This document shows positions 31,426 through 43,183 of a stretch of DNA of 64,000 nt, in pieces. The stretch lies in contig CM056550.1 of assembly GCA_029721515.1 (NCBI GenBank), forward strand, positions 30,708,119-30,772,118, in the 5' to 3' direction. The notes below the pieces were generated by a model, which did no database searches, had not been told where the DNA came from, and worked only from the letters and a program-made list of their open reading frames with translations. A program made the translations under genes and the position numbers. The DNA comes from Synanceia verrucosa (lineage: Eukaryota > Chordata > Actinopteri > Perciformes > Synanceiidae). Each line of letters starts with the position of its first letter. Positions within the stretch are counted from its first letter, which is position 1.

Positions 31426-31744
31426 CCACATGGGACTGGAACCCCTGATCCTTGGCTTAGGAATAAACACATGCTGACAGTTGGTTTGCATCGTTATTTA
31501 ACAACGTAATGTGTTAAGCGCTATTGAGTAACACTTCAGCAACAACCCACAGACCATATCGCCGGTCAGGCGAGGCAGTTTTGTCTCACATTGTGAACAT
31601 GGGCAGTGATAATGACTTCTTGTTGGCACAGTAAATAGAGACTTCTGCCAGTACATCACTGTTTCATCTGAGTTCATATGATCACTTTTGATAGCTTCCA
31701 CAGTGAGGATCATCACGCTGTTTACCTCTTTAATAAGAAACTGC

Positions 31745-31816
31745 TAGCAGAGGATGGTTTCGATCCATCGAACTCTGGGTTATGGGCACAGCACGCTTCC
31801 GCTGCGCCACTCTGCT
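31745..31816 (-). pseudogene. tRNA-iMet variant, anticodon-stem mismatch
   Basis: CAU anticodon kept. Substitutions in the anticodon stem (CTGTG against CCCAG) and variable region make it unlikely to be functional. Confidence 0.65.
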
Positions 31817-32253
31817 GTGAAGTACAGCATGTGGGACTGGAACCCCTGATCCTTGGCTTAGGAATGAAAAATGCTGACTGTTGGTTTGCGTTCTTATTTC
31901 ACAACGCTGCCGCTGCGCCACTTTGCTGTGAAGTTCTGCACATGGGACTGGAACCCCTGATCCTTGGCTTAGGAATAAACAAATGCTGACAGTTGGTTTG
32001 CATTGTTATTTAACAACGTAATGTGTTAAGCGCTATTGAGTAACACTTCAACAACAACCCACGGACCATATCGCCGGTCAGGCGTGGCAGTTTTGTCACA
32101 CATTGTGAACCTGGGCAGTGATAATGACTTTTTGTTGGCACAGTAAATAGAGACTTCTGCCAGTACATCGTTTCATCTGAGTTCATATGATCATTTTTGA
32201 TAGCTTCCACAGTGAGGATCATCACGATGTTTACCTCTTTAATAAGAAAATGC

Positions 32254-32325
32254 TAGCAGAGGATGGTTTCGATCCATCGACTTCTGGGTTATGGGCCCAG
32301 CACGCTTCCGCTGCGCCACTCTGCT
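32254..32325 (-). tRNA. tRNA-iMet(CAU), one variable-region substitution
   Basis: One difference from canonical, just after the anticodon stem. Stems and both promoter boxes are intact. It is the last full iMet copy before the array border. Confidence 0.75.
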
Positions 32326-32515
32326 GTGAAGTACAGTATGTGGGACTGGAACCCCTGATCCTTGGCTTAGGAATGAAAAATGCTGACTGTTGATTTGCGT
32401 TCTTATTTAACAACGTTAACAACGCTGCCGCTGCGCCGAAGTTCTGCACATGGGACTGGAACCCCTGATCCTTGGTTTAGGAATAAACAGATGCTGACAG
32501 TTGGTTTGCATTGAT

Positions 32516-32533
32516 CTATTAGGCCACTGGGGC
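32516..32533 (-). pseudogene. tRNA-Arg(CCU) 5' fragment
   Basis: Only the 5' end survives (GCCCCAGTGGCCTA and a few bases more), followed leftwards by a different unit. A composite unit was truncated here by recombination. Confidence 0.7.
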
Positions 32534-32912
32534 TTAGTGTTAGGTTGTTTGTTTGTTTTTTTTTTTACAACCAGAGCAAGACAATATCTAACTTAGAGAT
32601 TGGTCATCACACTTTTTTTCAGTACAACAACTGCTATTAATATGTTTTTGTTTTGTTCAGTTCCATTCCATCTCAATCAATGCTGTAACCAACAGATCCT
32701 AGTGCTACTGGTCAGGTATGGCTATTTTGTTGCTTGTGTTCCAGTGTGTGAACGCAGACAGGAACAATGACTTCTGGCTGGCAGTGTAAACAGAGATTTC
32801 TGATGGCATACCACTGTGCCAACTGCATAAAAATGGTAACCTCACTCTTTAGTAGAGATCCCACCACAAGGACAGTATGATCATCCTTTTTGCCTTTTCA
32901 GTGAAACACTGC

Positions 32913-32940
32913 TAGCAGAGGATGGTTTCGACCCATCGAC
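32913..32940 (-). pseudogene. tRNA-iMet 3' fragment at the array edge
   Basis: T arm and 3' acceptor strand of iMet only. It marks the right boundary of the cluster. Confidence 0.7.
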
Positions 32941-32942
32941 CA

Positions 32943-34024
32943 ATGCCTTAGTCAGATAGGAATGGCATCACAATGTGTGAGCTTAGTATTTCTCTTTTTA
33001 AAATTTCCATTTTCCACTGGTGTGATTTGTTAGTTGTCAGCCTGTGTGCATGTTTTGATCTCTAACATTTCCTCTCTCTGGAGCAGCTTCATGGCAGCAT
33101 CTGTAACAGCATCTGTTACCTTGGTGGTCTCCCCCTGAGCACAATGTCTCTCCCCCTTATCTCTCTGTTATTCCCACAATCACATCAGGGGCCAATTTCA
33201 TGTCATTTAAAGGCACACATTGTTCTTCTCAGCAACTTGCTGTATATTTACAGGACAGGTGATCCATGGGCTTGAAACCCCAGCACCTGATAGATAAAAC
33301 AATGGTCTCCTCAGCCAGGGATTGAGAGTTGGAGATGACTAATTGGGGAGTTATATTTTAAATGTTAATTCAGCTGTACAAATCTGTCTGCATATATAGA
33401 GTACATATATATGAATAGTATCTGACCTAAAACATACACTCATCATTTTGACTCAACACGAACAACATATAGCTGTTGAAATATGTGCCTGATCCGTAAC
33501 TTTTTTGTCTTTACAGTGGAGGCCCATTTTAAGCACAAGCCTTGAAGACTGCAGGAAGCGACAACGTCACTGGGCCAGCTTAGTCTCATTCAGATCAGAG
33601 ACGATGTGTGACCAGAGACCATGGTGGGAGGTAGTAAGATGGGGTTTTGGGATGAGAAAAGATGATGACAAGAAACAAGAGAGGCAGACAGAGTGACTCA
33701 AGCCTATCTATGCGTTGAAAACTTGAACTCTTATGGGACTGAACACCCATCATGGGGGTTGAAACGTTGGATTGGAGGCCAAAGGGGAGATGATGTCTTC
33801 ACTGTTGCGCCTACCAACCTTGAGCTCTTCATAACCGTCCTACCTTACCTCAGCCATGTGGACCCTTTCCCTGCAACAACCTCCCCTCTCCAGATTTTGT
33901 CTTGTGATCAGTTCATTTTGCCTGTAATCTAATGTAATTATGTAATCTAGAGTCATTTCAGTGGTTGCTTAACAAAGACAATGCATTGTTAATTTATTGA
34001 ATGTACAGTTTTGATTACAGTGGC

Positions 34025-34071
<47 letters not shown>

Positions 34072-35858
34072 GCGTGTGTGGACGTTTTTCCGTTGAGGAC
34101 GCTGTGAGGTTGAAACCTCTGCGCACTGAGACCCTGTTAAACCTGAAACCTCCAAAGTGCTGTTAACAACGTATATGCATAAATACACACAGAAACTCTC
34201 AGTGATCACCGTAGCTGTTAACGTAGCTGGAGGTTGCTGATTTGCAGCCAGGCAGGGTTCTTTTACAACCTCAATCTGACAGCTGTTCTGTTATTTATTT
34301 GTACTGTTGACAAGTCATTGCTGCTTTGAAGGATTGTAATGTGACGGGATTGTAATTTATATAACACTTCTACTCTACAACTGATTCAGTTACATTGTGC
34401 ATCTTGTTTTAAAGACACGTTGTTGTGCTGACCCTTAAATCACAGTGACGGTTTGTTTCATTATATAAAATCTTGACATGAATACAGTTCAGTCTGAAAT
34501 CAAGTGGCAGAGTTTGATTTGTCCTCAGTGTCTGAGGGGTCGTGTCCACCAACGTGTTTTTCCTGAGGCCAGTGTATTTTTTAATGCTTTGCACTGGGAA
34601 TGCCACGCATTTACAACATGTTAAAGAATAGCAGCAACGTGATGAGGCGCTAGCGGGATAAATAGCCAAATTTGTTAAATATTATGAGTGTGTTGTTGTC
34701 TTATTGTGGATGATATGCTATTGCTTGTATTTATTTTTAGTGTGAACATTTTGGCCTCGTCTGAAGCACTGGGCTGAACAATTTTCCGATCATCTGTATC
34801 GAAAATAAATGAGCGGCGAAATGTTTCAGAAGAGTACCTAATGTTTTCAGTTGGGAAAAAAATCTTTGTTGGACACAGCCCCAAAGACCTTTTGCATATA
34901 TGTCTTCACTGGGACTACATACTGTAGAAATATGATACTATACAAAGGTTGATTAAAGGAGAATTCTGGTTTATTACAATTTGGATCAAATTTTCATACT
35001 TTTGGCACTGATTCTTATTGGTTAAAGGATATTATCAATATTTTTCAACCTGGACCCTATTTTTTTGTGGCTAAGTGATGCCTTGTAAGGATTCTCCTCA
35101 ATTTATTTTGCTCCTTTTGCTTCAAGTTCCAAGTCGGATAATGCAAACCTTTAAGCAGGTGGCCACATGGCCACAATGTCTCAAACCAAGGCAGTAAAGG
35201 AGTTGTTTTTTCCTCCTAATCCTTCAGAAAGATCACCTGTAACTCCTTCTTAGCCTAATACTTGGACACAGGAATATCATAAATAATGACAAAATTAACA
35301 ATTCTCAAAACAATTTAAACAACGTTTCAGTGATAATTTATTTACTTTTGTAGTTTTTTCCCTTTTATATTTGACTGCTGTAATATTCGGCACTCTCTGT
35401 TGCACATAAAATAAACAAGCAGCCTGATGACAGTAGACTGAATTGAAACACTTGTTTATTTGCACAACCATGAAGGGAATATTATGGTCTTTTCTTTTTT
35501 CTCTTTGTAACTCATGCCATCTGCGCCTGCATTTCACTTTGACTTGACTTTGACTCATTTTCAGATCTCTGTAAAAGCAATGCTGCAATGAAAGTGCAGT
35601 TATGTCCATTCATCCATCTGATGGAGTTCTTCTATTACTTCGAATGAGTAATTTTTTTTTAAACCGGACTGAAGCAGACAGGTGACAAATTTAAGGAATA
35701 TTTTTACATTTTTTGGAAAGACTTTCTTGCCCATGGTGACGTGAAAAGTCAACATCACTCATGTCTGTGCGATAAAAGGAACTACAATGATTGCTTTCCT
35801 ACAGCATTGAATGGACACAAACAAAAAGTCTTATAATCAACACCGCACAACCAGCGAT
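32943..35858. other. Intergenic, no gene recognised
   Basis: Short open frames occur (for example 33,505-33,932 and 34,409-34,884), but none has a family I recognise or consistent splice signals. It holds the GT microsatellite and otherwise unremarkable AT-rich sequence. Confidence 0.5.
34029..34079. repeat. (GT)n microsatellite
   Basis: About 50 bp of GT dinucleotides, interrupted near the end by two CGTG steps. Confidence 0.95.
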
Positions 35859-35870
35859 ATTTCTTGTCTT

Positions 35871-36230
35871 CCATCCATCCATTATCTACCTCTTATCCTC
35901 ATAGGGTCGTGGGGGGGCTGGAGCCTATCCCAGCTGTCTTAGGGCGGAAGGCAGGGTACACCCTGGACAAGTCACCACCTCATTGCAGGGCACATATAGA
36001 CAGACAACCACTCACACTCACATTCACACCTACGGTCATTTTGAATTAGCCAATTAACCTAATCCCCATACATGTTTTTGGATGGTGGGAAGAAGCCGGA
36101 GTACCCAGAGAGAACCCATGCAGACACGGGGGAGAACATGCAAACTCCACACAGAAAGGCCTCGGGCCTTGAACGCAGTACCTTTTTGCTGTGAGGCGAC
36201 AGTACTAACCACTACACCACCGTGTCGCCC
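35871..36230 (-). mobile_element. tRNA-headed SINE, full length (copy A)
   Basis: A 360-bp SINE on the minus strand flanked by a 12-bp duplication (ATTTCTTGTCTT at 35,859-35,870 and 36,231-36,242). Read on the minus strand it has a tRNA-like head, a central body containing the AGTTTGCATGTTC core, and a GGAT-repeat tail. The B box is more decayed than in copy B. Confidence 0.85.
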
Positions 36231-36674
36231 ATTTCTTGTCTTATTCCACACATTTTTTTGATTGTCAAAACCTACACCTACATTATCCATAATGCAATAT
36301 GTGGTTAAAGGTCCATTATACACTTTTCTGCAATTTTATATAGGTCTCAAATGTGCAACAATATTGTATTCAAAGTGTATTACCCCAAACTCATCACTGT
36401 ATTGAGATCTGCTGAGAACAGGCTGTTTCTGTGACTGTACCTTTAAATGTTCCTGAGCTGTGTCTGACCACACCCCTCTCCTGTTTGCTCGGTTAGTACT
36501 GCAGCTATTGCTGCGTGGCCACAGCTATTGCTGCAGTTCTTACCGAGCTCCGGACCTCCGGTGGCTCAAAGGCAGTGTACTCTACTGTAGGGTGACCATA
36601 TTTTGATTTACTAAAAAGAGGACACTCGACCCTCTACTCATTAAGTCACATTAAGCTGTCTGTTAGTGCTCTGC

Positions 36675-37028
36675 GGGCGGCACGGTGGTGTAATGGTTAG
36701 CAGTGTCACCTCACAGCAAGAAGGTACCGGGTTCGAATCCCGGGCCCGGGGCCTTTCTGTGTGGAGTTTGCATGTTTTCCCCATGTCTGCGTGGGTTCTC
36801 TCCGGGTACTCCAGCTTCCTCCCACCATCCAAAAACATGCATGGGGATTAGGTTAATTGGCTAATTTAAATTGATTGTAAGTGTGAGTGGTTGTCTGTCT
36901 ATATGTGCCCTGCGATGAGGTGGCGACTTGTCTAGGGTGTACCCTGCCTTCTGCCCTAAGACAGCTGGAATAGGCTCCAGCCCCCCCACGACCCTATGAG
37001 GATAAGCGGTAGATAATGGATGGATGGA
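36675..37028 (+). mobile_element. tRNA-headed SINE, full length (copy B)
   Basis: A 354-bp copy flanked by a 14-bp duplication TGTTAGTGCTCTGC (36,661-36,674 and 37,029-37,042). The head has a consensus-like A box (TGGTGTAATGG) and B box (GGTTCGAATCC), showing a Pol III tRNA origin. The tail is (GGAT)3. Partner LINE unknown. Confidence 0.88.
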
Positions 37029-37042
37029 TGTTAGTGCTCTGC

Positions 37043-39085
37043 AGGCTGTATGACGGAGCAGCTGGACTGAACCATTGAGGGCATTGAGAAATGTTTCCAC
37101 AACAGTCAAACACTGAAAACCGAGGGAGGGGGGGCATACACATATACACACACAGAAGGAAAATTGGACATTATCATCAATTAATAAAAGCCCCGGACAG
37201 AAGGTAAAAAGTGGACATGTCTAGGGAAAAGAAGACATTTGGTCAGCCTACTCTACTAGAGGGAGGGGCTTTTCACTGTTCTATGTCAATAGGTGAAAAA
37301 TGTTCAAGTCACCTGTTTCAGCACACATTGGCTAAGAAGAGGAGCAAGCAGGAGAAGGAGGTGACAGACTTTTTTCACTCCTGGGGCCTCATTCACAGGC
37401 TATGGGGACACATATTACTGTTAGAATGCCTTTATAAAGTGAATTTTGTATAATAGAGCTTTAGAGGTCTTGGTAGATGTGTAACTATGCTATGCTAAGC
37501 TAGTCGCCTGGCTTAAACATTCAGTACAGATTTTGAGCCAGGGCTCAATTAGCTTAGCTTTACATAAAGACTGGAACCATAGAAAAAGCTAGGCTGGGTC
37601 TTTACAAAATGTTTCTTAAATTCTTAGAACCCTGGACTGTTGTCTTTTTGCATTTCAGCAAACCAGAAACCAGATATGTCTTAATTAATATGCTAAGCTA
37701 ATTGCCTTCTTGCTCTGCACATTAGAGTTTCAGCCAGGCTATTAGCTTAGATTCTCAACTTCTTAAAACCATAACCAGTTGTTATACATTCTCGCTTGCT
37801 TGCAGACTAAAGAAAATTTTTAACACACGCACAGAGAGATTTATAGATACAGTTGGTGTATCTATGCTATGCTATGCTAATTGCCGTCTTGCTTTAGTTC
37901 CATAACATAAAGAGATGGAGTGGGATTGATTTACTAATTCAGCAAAGAAAAAGAAACAAAACTTATAAATTAGTGGAAAAATCGTTATGTTTTCCATACA
38001 GCACAAAAGGCAATCTGCACGCATCATGGAAAGTGCAGTTACTCTTGTATTTTCTTGTTTTACTAGGCCTAAAATCGTTCACTTATTTTATATTGCGGAA
38101 GATGGCGCTCATCAGTCACCACAAGATCACCATGTGTGGAGTAGCACATTCACAGTAGCACAAAATGTGCACTGGTCTGGTAGTGCAAATGTCACCTGAT
38201 GATCTCGCCACTCTTATACAAACTTCCACATACACTGCGTTGGCTCTGAGGCCTTACACAATTATGGGTAGATCAATGTTGCTTCTGTCTGACTGCCTTG
38301 TTGTCGTTGGAAACCAGGCTATCACGGTAAACAGCTCAAACAGTGAGCCACTGAGCTTCAGCACGCAGGTCGAACCCACACAGGAAGTGTTTAAAAGCGG
38401 GTGGGACGTCGGCTCAGCAGCCACCGTGTTTGCCCTGGTCATAATATGGTCTGTCAGGTGCTGGCACGTAGGCCACAGCACAGCATGTATTAACAGAAAA
38501 GCTGCTGCTTGAGTACCTCGAAGCACAGATTGTTACAGGAATAATTTATTTCTGTTCTAGCCATTTCAATATTACATCTTATGAGTCCTTTGAGTCTACT
38601 TGTTCTTTAAAACTCATTTAGATAAATTTAAAAACACATTAAAGTCAGATGAGATTTATGTCAACAAGTCAAAGCTTTTTTTCTGTGTCATAAGTCAATG
38701 GAGCATTTCTTGTTACAGTGCATGGAAAACCCAATCCAGCTGTCCTGTCCATCAGGCCATGCAGCCGACAACCCAGCCAGAACTGGAGCTGTGAAATTAG
38801 CTAATCTCCTCACAGGAAAGCCAGCATGAGCAGCTGCTGGATTGGAAACCAACTGGAAACAGGAGAGAGGAACAGGTCAGCAGCAAAAGCAATAATATCA
38901 CATTAACACTGCCATTCCTCTCTTTTAGCGCCCTGCGCTGCTGTGATTTACACTTTTCCAACTATTCCGCTATTACTATGAACTTGTCACCCTGCTCCTG
39001 ATATCACCTAGACAGGAATGCATTTGAAATAACTGGGATAGATGCACAAAGATGAATCAAAGATATAACATGTTTAGTAGTGAGC
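37043..39085. other. Intergenic with fragments of dispersed fish repeats
   Basis: At ~37,480-37,900 there are repeated stretches of the type TATGCTATGCTAAGCTA and TTAGCTTTACATAAAGACTGG. These resemble a common teleost repeat, also seen at ~53,396-53,430. No gene seen. Confidence 0.45.
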
Positions 39086-39555
39086 TTAACTCTTTGAGTG
39101 CCAGCCCTAAAACCAAAAGTGTCTTGTGCCAGCATTTTTGGCCATTTTTCATCTTTCATGATGCACAGAATATTTTGTATCATGACTCTGAAAGCACAAA
39201 ATAGCGCAAATGTAAGAAGAGACTCTCTCATGAAAAAAAGTTTGTTTTTACCTTGTTCTGTTCTTGTTTTGTCTAGAGGATAGTAGAGGCCACTTTAACC
39301 AAAATCACCACTTTTTGTTTTGCTCTCTAATCGCGATCGTCTCCACTTCCTGCCTTGATCTCTGTGGCGTATACCATCTCTTTATGTCTACAAATGTACA
39401 GAATCCCAGAAGCCCCAAAATTACTCACAGGCTGCAGGAGACTGCTATTGGCCACCCACTGATGAAAAAAGGAAAAATGTATATATATGTTTATGGCACT
39501 CAAGTGTTCTAATTTAAAGGACATAGATATACGTTCTTGGCACTCAAAGACTTAA
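39086..39555 (+). mobile_element. piggyBac-like MITE, copy 1
   Basis: About 470 bp between TTAA sites. The terminal inverted repeats are CTCTTTGAGTGCCA at the left and TGGCACTCAAAGACTTAA at the right. TTAA targets and CYCTTTG...TGCCA termini are typical of piggyBac elements. There is no transposase, so it is non-autonomous. A second partial right terminus (GGCACTCAAG) lies at ~39,495. Confidence 0.75.
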
Positions 39556-41103
39556 AGTTTCTTCAATTAAATAAAGTAAGAATGTATGTGGATGAATGTA
39601 TGCACAAAATAATGTACTGGATGTGAATATCTGACAACAAAAAATGTGTGTAGATAATTGTCACCATGACCTACAGTAACATCTCTGAAGGCCTCTCCAC
39701 ACCAGAGAGGTGGCGAAGCACAATACTCACCTGCTAATATTAAGTAGCCAAGGCCTTCACTGCAAAACGTAAGAATGACAGGAGTGGATCTGGTGTGCTT
39801 CATAAATATAGACACAACTCAAGCCATGCCGCACAACATCATTGGTGCAAAAGATCAGAAAAATAGTCCTTGTTCTAGAAAAACTCTGTCACATTTTTCC
39901 AGGCGATATTCACATTCTGTGAGGAAGTTCTCAACAAAAAAGTTGTGGGAAATATTTGCAGGAAAAAAGACTGTAAAGGCCTATAAGACTAAGCTTAAAG
40001 CTATATTTGGTATAGTTGGAAGCACTTTTTGTTATACTAGATGAAATGGTCCTTCCACCCTGAGAGTTGTCAATACATTATATATTCAGAAAAAGGAAGG
40101 AAAAGAATCAGAACTCTATGGCAGCTGTAAGACTGTGAAAACTCTGACCAGTCCTTGCATTTCAGTCCAAATGGAAAGAACCAATCAGATGCCTTCATGT
40201 CTCGTCCTGCCCATGCCCCCCTCTGTCTCGCATCATGTTTCACTGTTGCTGCAAATATTCAGCACACTCCTCTGCAGAAATACAGAGTTAGCAGGAGACT
40301 TGGCGTGGCATTGGACTGAGCATTGACATTAGGAGGAGGAGGTGGAGCTTAGAGGAGGCTTAGGGGAGGTGCCACTTTCAAATCTTGCCAGCCCTCTTTC
40401 TAGCAATTAACTCTAACATTACTGACTGTAGCTTTAATGAACTGGTAGGTGGACATTGGACAGAGCCAGGCAAGCTGTTTCGCAGCTTCTCATTTAGTGG
40501 CTTTAAGAGATAAAATATATATTTTTCCATAGATTATATTTTAATTTGTGTTGCTTGTTATAGTGTATAGAGTCTACATTTATATCATACTTTAATTAGA
40601 ATCAATTAGAAAGGATGACACCATCTCTAAATCCTTACAGAATAATGCAGACCCTATAAAAAGAAAAGGAGTATTTTCAGATTTAATCAAAAAGTAACAC
40701 AACTGACTTTGGACCCCATTGATGTGAAGGTAAGGGTAAAGAAACTCTTAAAGTGGAAAAACCCAAAACTAAAGCTGTCTTAAATAGGTGTTACTTACCA
40801 AAATGTAATTTATGTGGGATGTGTTAGTGTCTGGTACCGGTTTAAATGTCATGCCTCAGTCCTTTACAGTTGGAGAAGAGTCAAAACACTGAATCTTTGT
40901 TAATCTTGTGAATTTCTTTACACATCGATACATGAATGTAAGAATATACTGACGCACAATATGAAGTTTTGAGCTCCATATCAGCAGCACTGTCCTTCAA
41001 AAATCCATAGTCAGAACCTTAGGAATTTACCTCTAAACACTGTCTTGTAAGTCAGTAAAGCAGGCTACTGTTCTGTCCTGATCTGAGTAGGGTGTCCTCC
41101 TAT
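39556..41103. other. Region downstream of sox8, including its likely 3' UTR
   Basis: No coding exon recognised. The part next to 41,104 should be the sox8 3' UTR; I could not place a polyadenylation signal with confidence. Confidence 0.4.
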
Positions 41104-41816
41104 TTAAGGCCTGGTGAGTGTTGTGTAGATGGGCTGCTCCCAGCCAGAGGGAGGACTGTGTGGAGCTGGTGCCAAGGCCAGGCTGTTGATAAGAGGCGTG
41201 GCATAAGGCCTGCGAGAGGAGTGAAGGTATGGGTACTGATACAGACTGGCCGGATACCCGGAGAAGGCGCTGTAGATACTGGGGCTTTGGAGGTCAGCGT
41301 AGTCGGATTGGTTGGTAGAGGACGAGGTGGAGGAGCTGAGGGAGGTGTACTCAGGTTGTGGTGGTGGGGGAGTGGAGGAGGAGGAGGTGCTGTAGTGACC
41401 TGGACTCATCTGCTCAGTTTTAATTTGAGGTTTGAGGCTGTTGTCATCGTGGAGACTGGAAGAGGATAGTGACATCCCACTTTTTGGTGTCCAAGTGCTG
41501 TGGATGCTGGGCAGGATGAAGGATCCAGCAGGATTGTTGTGTCCGTGGCTGCTATCCGGCGGTGTTAGGAGAGTGGGGCCGTGGCTATTAGGAGGGAGGT
41601 ACTGGTCAAACTCGTGGACGTCAAATCCGTCAATGGTGCTGATGACATCAGTGCTGAGCATAGAAATGTCCACGTTACTGAAGTCAATGTTCTGACGGCT
41701 GGTGGGAGGAACAGAGCCAGCGCTGCTGTCTACAGGCTGTAGGTCCTCACGTTTGTTCCCCATGTAGAGGTCAGTTTTTGGGGTAGTAGGAGGTGTTGGA
41801 GGGCCATGAGACTGAC
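41104..41816 (-). CDS. sox8: sox8 exon 3 (coding part)
   Basis: Acceptor TTTCCAG at 41,817. Encodes the PPTPPTTPKTD motif, the K2-like region and the transactivation domain, and ends in TAA at 41,104-41,106. The intron before it is only 74 bp. Confidence 0.92.
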
Positions 41817-43183
41817 CTGGAAACCAAAACCCATCAATATTTCATGGTAAAAAAGCTCTGATTAAATATTGTATTCAGAAAGTATCTCACCTGTCTTGTC
41901 TGGATTGTAATGATGGTGCACTTCCCCTGTGCCAGCCAGCCTGGTCGCCCCTGGTTCTGTCTTATAAAAACCCTGCTGATGCTGCTGCTGCTGGACCAGT
42001 CCGGGTCTAGTGTCCCCCTGTCCTGGTTTAGTGCTCTTGCGTCTTCGAGGCTGGTACTTGTAGTCTGGGTAGTCTTTCTTGTGTTGCATCCTCAGCCTTT
42101 CAGCCTCCTCAACAAAGGGACGCTTCTCTGCTTCAGAAAGAAGTCTGAGGAGGAGAGGAAGAGTCAGTGGATTAACGAAGGTCCTTTTGAACACCTGCAG
42201 GTACATTGCCTATAATACATATTTCCAAAATGGATGCACATGGTTCCATGTTTTCTGTGTTAGAAATCCCCAAAATACTAGCCAGGAAATACCAAATAAG
42301 AATAATTCTTATTACTGAGTGACAGTACTATTCACTCCACTATAATTTCGTAGTAAATGTTGTACTTTTTACTCCACAATCATATCATATGCAGACCAAA
42401 CCATAAAATGTTATGGCACATCTTGTATATTCAGCTAATGAGACTGAGATTTATTTACTTTTTCCTTGTTTAATATCAGTAAATCAGACTCTCTCCTTTA
42501 ATAGCTTTTGCAAGTCTTGTTCCATAATTTTTACTTGAATTTTCACCATATTTCTGCCAATTAAAAGTGATAATTGTATTGTTTATGCTGTTATTTGCAT
42601 TACTTGTTAGTTGTCTTTTTATTAGAGGTGTTCAGAGGAAGTAAAAGGTTCCTCATTAGGGATGAAAGTCACTGTGGAGAAACTGGGCTTTAACTGTGGT
42701 GGTCTTGAGCCTTGAGGTACATGTTACTATCTACTCATTAGTTAAAGTTCACAGAACCCACCGCCACAGTCTGCCCAGCGTCTTGCTGAGCTCGGCGTTG
42801 TGTAGATGAGGATACTGGTCCGCCAGCTTCCTGCGCGCAGCCTGCGCCCAAACCATGAACGCGTTCATGGGTCGTTTCACATGAGGCTTGCTCTTCAGCC
42901 CTCTCTCTCCATGAGAAGGCATTGGCACCAGTGACCAGTCATAGCCTTTGAGCACTTGAGACACCGCGTCGCGGATACAGGCAGGAAAGCGCTCAGCCTC
43001 CGCGCTGCCGATCTCCAGTTTCTCGTGCGTAACATTCCCGGGTGGACGCGCAGCCTCCGGTGCGTCTGAGCCCGCTGGAGAGGTCGGGGATTCAGAATCT
43101 GATCCTTGTCGGGACACGGAACTTTCGCTGGCTGCTGCCGGACTGAGCGGGTGGTGTGACTTGGACTTGTTCTCTTCGGGCAT
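41104..43183 (-). CDS. sox8: SoxE transcription factor, sox8-type
   Basis: Complete gene of three coding exons: 43,183-42,762, 42,144-41,891 and 41,816-41,104, giving 462 codons plus stop. It is a nuclear HMG-box transcription factor; SoxE proteins act in neural crest, glia and gonad. Residues ~65-89 (RFPACIRDAVSQVLKGYDW onward) are the SoxE dimerisation domain. Residues ~100-178 are the HMG box (PHVKRPMNAFMVWAQAARR to QPRRRKS). PPTPPTTPKTD follows, and the C-terminal transactivation domain ends YTTLTRP. RQNIDFSNVDIS and SLYQYPYLHSSRRPYA favour Sox8 over Sox9 or Sox10. Introns (617 and 74 bp) sit at the two positions expected for SoxE, with GT-AG ends. The start at 43,183 (MPEENK) aligns with other SoxE starts; an in-frame ATG 14 codons upstream is less likely. 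Four residues in and near the second half of the HMG box differ from the usual SoxE sequence. Confidence 0.92.
41891..42144 (-). CDS. sox8: sox8 exon 2
   Basis: Acceptor CTCCTCAG, donor ACAG|GTGAGA. Encodes the second half of the HMG box and a Gln/His-rich linker. Confidence 0.92.
42762..43183 (-). CDS. sox8: sox8 exon 1 (coding part)
   Basis: Encodes the N-terminus, the dimerisation domain and the first half of the HMG box up to GRLW plus two bases of the Arg codon. The donor is CG|GTGGGT at 42,761. Confidence 0.92.

Larger units (their letters stand above)
29493..32942 (-). repeat. Tandem tRNA array, right block and decayed border
   Basis: This continues the array after the retrotransposon, resuming in the same truncated iMet fragment that was split. 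Copies here carry more substitutions than in the left block, and spacing becomes irregular (one unit is only ~391 bp). The array ends in a partial tRNA-Arg (32,516-32,533), its T-rich spacer and a partial iMet 3' part (32,913-32,940). After that the sequence is unrelated, so this is the eroded edge of the cluster. Confidence 0.93.

Noticed and set aside
463..32449. Many open frames of 60-140 codons on both strands of the array as a protein family
   Set aside because: They coincide with tRNA genes, their complements and homogenised spacers. They occur on both strands in overlapping frames and have no independent coding signal.
1..32942. Regular repeats as a CRISPR array or 5S rDNA cluster
   Set aside because: Units are ~500-1,000 bp with tRNA genes inside. 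There are no short repeats with unique spacers, no cas genes and no 5S sequence, and the context is a vertebrate nuclear genome.
33505..33932. Possible exon following an AG at ~33,515
   Set aside because: No recognisable protein similarity, no matching donor or partner exons, and the frame is short.
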